A stretch of DNA of 64,000 nt, taken from Carallia brachiata. Lineage: Eukaryota; Streptophyta; Magnoliopsida; Malpighiales; Rhizophoraceae. Where the stretch lies: the NCBI GenBank assembly GCA_021464245.1, contig JADCRB010000051.1, forward strand, positions 1-64,000, in the 5' to 3' direction. The notes under the pieces were generated by a model, which saw only the letters and a list, made by a program, of their open reading frames with translations, was not told where the DNA came from and made no database searches. Below are positions 60,834 through 64,000 of this stretch, piece by piece (within the stretch, counting starts at the first letter, position 1; every line of letters starts with the position of its first letter). Both the position numbers and the translations under genes were made by a program.

Positions 60834-61481
60834 ATGTTCTTTGATGGTGCAGCAAGGCGTGATGGTGCTGGTGCCGGCATAGTGTTTGTCACTCCTCAAC
60901 GACAAATACTACCATATGCTATCATTCTCGGTGAGTTATGTTCAAATAATGTTGCTGAATACCAGGCTTTGATCATTGGTCTTCAAATGGCTGTCGATAT
61001 GAAGATTCCAACTATAGAAGTCCATGGAGATTCCCAGCTCGTCATCAACCAACTTACAGGATTGTATGATGTAAGAAAGAGGACTTGCCCTTACCATCAA
61101 CGTGCTCGACAGCTAATGGATGAATTTGAAAGCATCACCTTGGAGCATGTGCCTCGACGAGAAAACACTCAGGCAGACGCGTTGGCTAACTGGCCACCTC
61201 TCTTGCAAAGTCAGAAATCCAGGCTACAGTTTGCCGTATGCCAGAAATGGATAGTGCCACAGAAGGATGATGAAGAAACTACAGCAGCCAACGGTATCTA
61301 TACGTCTCGCGAGGAGAGGATTGGCGCCAACCAATCATTGACTACCTACAGCACGGGAAGCTGCCCGAAGATCGTCGTCATAAGACAGAAATTCAACGAC
61401 GAGCTCCCCGCTTCATATATCTCAAGGATGCTCTGTATCGAAGGTCTTTTGATGGAGTTTTCTTCGCTGCCTAGGCAATGA
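60834..61481 (+). pseudogene. Gypsy second RNase H (aRNH), hallmark of the Tat lineage
   Basis: FFDGAARRDGAGAGIVFVTP, then NVAEYQALIIGLQMAVDM, HGDSQLVINQLTG and ENTQADALAN supply the acidic residues of an archaeal/plant-type RNase H. A second RNase H after the first is characteristic of the Tat lineage of Gypsy. The frame shifts after about 61200 into the linker before integrase. Confidence 0.85.
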
Positions 61482-62556
61482 AGAGGCAAAACAGCTCTCG
61501 CTGAAGCACATTCTGGTGTTTGTGGCGGACATCAATCGGGCCTAAGTTGCACTTCAGCTCAGAAGGATGGGATACTACTGGCCAACTGGTACGTGATTCA
61601 ATTGAGTTTGCTAAAACCTGTCAAGCTTGTCAATTTCATGCGAATTACATACATCAACCACCGGAGCCACTGCATCCAACTGTCTCATCCTGGCCCTTTG
61701 AAGCTTGGGGTCTCGACTTAGTGGGGCCCTTGCCAAAGTCATCCCTGGGTCACCTTTACATCCTCGCAGCAACAGACTACTTCTCAAAATGGGCCGAAGC
61801 CATTCCACTTAGAGAGGTAAAGAAGGAGCATGTTGCCAATTTCATCCAAACTCAGCTGATCTATCGCTATGGAGTCCCTCGATTCATCATCACTGATAAT
61901 GGCAAGCAGTTCTACAACAGCTTGATCGACAAGCTCTGCGAGAAGTTCAAGTTCAAGCAGTACAAGTCATCCATGTACAATGCCCCAGCAAATGGCTTGG
62001 CTGAAGCATTCAACAAGACCTTATGCAACCTGTTGCGGAAGGTAGTCTCTAAATCCAAAAGAGATTGGCATGACAGAATTCCGGAGGCATTATGGGCGTA
62101 TCGTACAACTTACCGGACTCCAACACAGGCGACGCCATACTCACTTGTCTACGGTGTCGAAGCAATACTGCCGTTGGAAACACAGATTCCATCCTGCGCA
62201 TGGCTGTTCTGGAAGGACTCACACAGGAGGAGAATGCTCGCCTACGTCTGGATGAGTTAGAAGCCCTCGATGAAAGGAGGCTCGAAGCACAACAGCAACT
62301 TGAGTGCTACCAAGCCCGGCTCACCAACACGTTCAACCGCAGGGTCCGCCGATCTTTTCAAGTTGGAGACCTTGTTCTTGCAGTGCGACGGCCCATCAAC
62401 ATGAAGCATCGGCCTGGTGACAAGCTTACTTCCAAATGGGACGGGCCATACTTAGTGCAGGAGGCCTATACTCACAACGCTTACATGCTGTCAGACCAAG
62501 AAGGCGTCCGAATCGGCCCAATCAATGGTAAATTTCTGAAACAGTATTATGTGTAA
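61482..62556 (+). pseudogene. Gypsy (Tat) integrase
   Basis: The zinc-binding part is partly visible (HSGVCGGHQSG-like, then CQACQFHANYIHQPPEPLHP). The catalytic core has the DDE residues in WGLDLVGPLPKSSLGH, FIITDNGKQFYN and NGLAEAFNKTL. The C-terminal part (VGDLVLAVRRPINMKHRPGD) ends at the stop after FLKQYYV (62556). There are frameshifts near 61500 and 62200. No chromodomain is seen, as expected for Tat. Confidence 0.85.
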
Positions 62557-62567
62557 ATATGTTTAAA

Positions 62568-62605
62568 AAAACAAAAAAAAAAAAAAAAAAAAAAGAAAAA
62601 AAAAT

Positions 62606-62646
<41 letters not shown>
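62568..62646 (+). repeat. Poly-A tract after integrase
   Basis: About 80 bp of almost pure A starting about 12 bases after the integrase stop. Low complexity. Confidence 0.9.
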
Positions 62647-62649
<3 letters not shown>

Positions 62650-62654
62650 GGAAG

Positions 62655-62950
62655 TCCCGATCTGAAAGTCCAAGCGAAAATCCAAACCCAAAATCCAACC
62701 CAAACACTTGAGCCCAATTCAGAAAACTAAAGCCAACCAAAAGCTGAAAACTAAGTCCAGACTCAAACCCAAACACTCAACCCAAATCCAAAATCCAAAT
62801 CCAAAACCCAAACACTCGACCCAAATCCAAAATCCAAGTCAAAAGCCCAAACACTCGACCAAATCCAATCCAAAGCCCAAAACCCAAAAATTCCAAGTTC
62901 CAGACACAGTCCAGAACCCAAGTTCAAAATCCAATCCAACTCTGGCCCGC
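62655..62950 (+). repeat. C/A-rich degenerate tandem repeat between integrase and homeobox gene
   Basis: About 300 bp built from a loose unit such as 'cccaaacactcgacccaaat' with 'ccaaaatccaa' and 'aagcccaaa' variants. G is scarce on this strand. Minus-strand frames across it give repetitive FGF/LDL-like peptides and are not genes. Confidence 0.75.
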
Positions 62951-63059
62951 ATGAGTATAAACTGTGAACGGCCCAAAAATATAAAGCAACGGAGGGTTTG
63001 AGTCTGAAACTCAGCATCAGTCTCAACCGATCTTCACCACCTACCAGACCTTTGCTCCT

Positions 63060-63675
63060 TGCCACAAGAAAGATGGAACCAGTTGCAGAACTCAAGATAA
63101 GGGAGAAGAAAGGTCACCCCGCACAAGGTGGCAACCAACCATGGCACAACTGCAAATTTTGGAGGAAGTCTTCCACAACAATGGAGGTATTATGCCTAAT
63201 GCATCTCAGATTTACCAACTTGTCTCACGATTGCGCCCGCTCGGGGCAATCGAAGGAAAAAATGTGTTTTATTGGTTCCAGAATCGGAGAAGCAGGAAGA
63301 AACCAGGACTGAGAGCTGCTTTTTCCAAAGAACAGTCTGTCGTTCCGATAATAGATCCACCGGTACAACTTCGCCCTCAAATGAAGCAGGTCCGAGTTCT
63401 ACCACGACAATAGTCTCTTCAGGCTATAACGATCAAAGCCGTAGCTTGTGGGAGCATGCGTACTGGTCCTGGTGGTCTTACGGTCAGCCAAGGGTTCATC
63501 CCTCCTAGGTACTTAAGTCTAGGAGGAATTTTTTAGCAGAAAGAGTCATTCGGAAACTTTGCCTCTCTTTCCAGAATATTCCGGCAGCATCAACCAGCCG
63601 GAAAGCGACATCAACATCATCGGCCCACCAGACGAGGTCGAGCTTGACTTGGAACTGCACCTCGGGCCCCGTTAG
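63060..63675 (+). pseudogene. WUSCHEL-clade homeobox gene carried by the Gypsy element (three frames)
   Basis: A compact, intronless-looking homeobox gene in sense orientation, downstream of integrase. The homeodomain (about 63126-63306) reads TRWQPTMAQLQILEEVFH, then LRPLGAIEGKNVFYWFQNRR, with the canonical WOX helix 3. A second frame (63310-63508) contains STTTIVSSGYNDQSRS, resembling the middle of the Copia-1 protein. A third frame (63523-63675) holds the WUS-box ETLPLFPEYSG (act at 63556) and the C-terminal EAR-type motif LDLELHL (63643-63663), ending at TAG 63673. An upstream ATG (63073) is one base out of frame with the homeodomain; the in-frame ATG is at 63141, inside the domain. The gene is probably a frame-damaged copy, or the shifts are sequencing errors like those in neighbouring gag. 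It is homologous to the Copia-1 gene. Confidence 0.8.
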
Positions 63676-63690
63676 GACGGCTGACAAGAT

Positions 63691-63770
63691 AAGGTGCAAC
63701 GACTTTGGCAGCACACGGCAATGACTTCTGCAGCACACGGCAATGACTTCTGCAACACACGGTAACGACT
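63691..63770 (+). repeat. 22-bp tandem repeat after the Gypsy homeobox gene
   Basis: Three to four copies of a unit like 'ctgcagcacacggcaatgac' plus 'tt' (with 'gcaacacacggtaacgactt' as a variant), starting some 15 bases after the homeobox stop codon. Function unknown. Confidence 0.8.
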
Positions 63771-63895
63771 TTCGTGACGCGCGTCAGCCGCTGCCTCTTT
63801 TGTCTCTTATGCGGAAAGGGACGTGGATGACCCTACTCGATTCTGCGTACCTCCTTTTTGACTTTCAAAAAAAAAAAAAAACTCTTTATGTTATG

Positions 63896-64000
63896 TATAT
63901 ATATCCTGCATGTCCGAGCCATAATACTCACCCCTCAGCTCTTCTTCTTCTCAAAAGAAATGGCTAGTCTCTACACTTGTCTCAGGAAGTTCTTTGATCA
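63896..64000 (+). other. Possible start of another transcription unit at the window edge
   Basis: A TATA-like TATATATA (63896-63903) is followed by a pyrimidine-rich leader ('cagctcttcttcttctcaaa') and an ATG in a good plant context (63960). This opens MASLYTCLRKFFD to the window end. It could be a further element ORF, the start of a gene or chance. The Gypsy 3' LTR has not appeared by this point. Confidence 0.25.

Noticed and set aside
62763..63095. Minus-strand repetitive FGFG-type protein
   Set aside because: It is the reverse reading of the C/A-rich degenerate repeat between integrase and the homeobox gene; there is no sign of a gene.
63060..63675. A normal intron-containing cellular WOX gene
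   Set aside because: The frame changes have no acceptable intron between them, and the sequence follows integrase with no LTR in between. An element-borne, frame-damaged copy fits better, although the missing 3' LTR leaves some doubt.
1..64000. CRISPR arrays, operons, riboswitches or ribosome-binding sites
   Set aside because: The window is plant nuclear DNA; no spacer-repeat pattern or prokaryotic gene organisation is present.

Overview
The window looks like nuclear DNA of a eudicot plant. It is AT-rich with long gene-poor stretches, it holds one intron-containing nuclear gene for a predicted plastid protein, and most of it consists of plant LTR retrotransposons, Mutator-like elements (MULEs), tRNA-derived SINEs and diverged AT-rich repeats. 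I cannot name the species. There is no sign of prokaryotic gene organisation, CRISPR or an organelle genome. Single N bases at 12012 and 56588 mark assembly joins.

Layout. 1-9.5 kb: an AT-rich repeat, a 1.3 kb non-autonomous MULE (1330-2643, target duplication ATACTATGA), then the only clearly intact host gene, a six-exon minus-strand Mpv17/PMP22-family gene (4696-8826); a second copy of the AT-rich repeat follows. 9.5-23.4 kb: gene-poor, with diverged repeats and two opposed, homologous, decayed coding-like units (about 14.6-16.7 kb minus, about 18-22.5 kb plus) that I cannot assign to a family. 23.4-30.6 kb: Copia-1, a very young Maximus/SIRE-like Copia element (LTRs nearly identical, target duplication CTTAT) whose pol is cut off after the protease; foreign sequence there carries an intact antisense homeobox gene. 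32.07-40.04 kb: Copia-2, an old decayed Copia element (target duplication GATCT). 41.5-43.5 kb: a long-TIR MULE with a SINE inside its left TIR. 44.3-44.6 kb: another SINE. 45.3-51.6 kb: a decayed plant adenylate-forming-reductase-like membrane protein gene split by Copia-3 (minus strand, target duplication TACTC). 52.4-53.05 kb: a diverged tandem array. 53.5-64 kb: a Tat-type Gypsy element with 5' LTR end, PBS, gag, PR, RT, RNase H, second RNase H and integrase, running off the right edge.

The main observation is that two unrelated retrotransposons each carry a WUSCHEL-clade homeobox gene. Copia-1 carries an intronless 195-codon gene in antisense with a homeodomain, a WUS-box (TLSLFP) and a C-terminal EAR-type motif (LELRL). 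The Gypsy element carries, in sense and downstream of integrase, the same three modules in the same order (homeodomain with NVFYWFQN, WUS-box TLPLFP, EAR-type LDLELHL), in three reading frames. The two proteins share features such as QLQILE..FH in helix 1 and LRP in the second helix, so they look like members of one retrotransposon-borne WOX-like family. The Copia-1 copy moved recently and keeps an open frame, so it is the best candidate here for an undescribed system: a mobile developmental-repressor-like transcription factor.

Limits: all homology calls come from motif recognition by eye. Repeat boundaries without target duplications are approximate, and LTR divergence was compared by reading, not computed.
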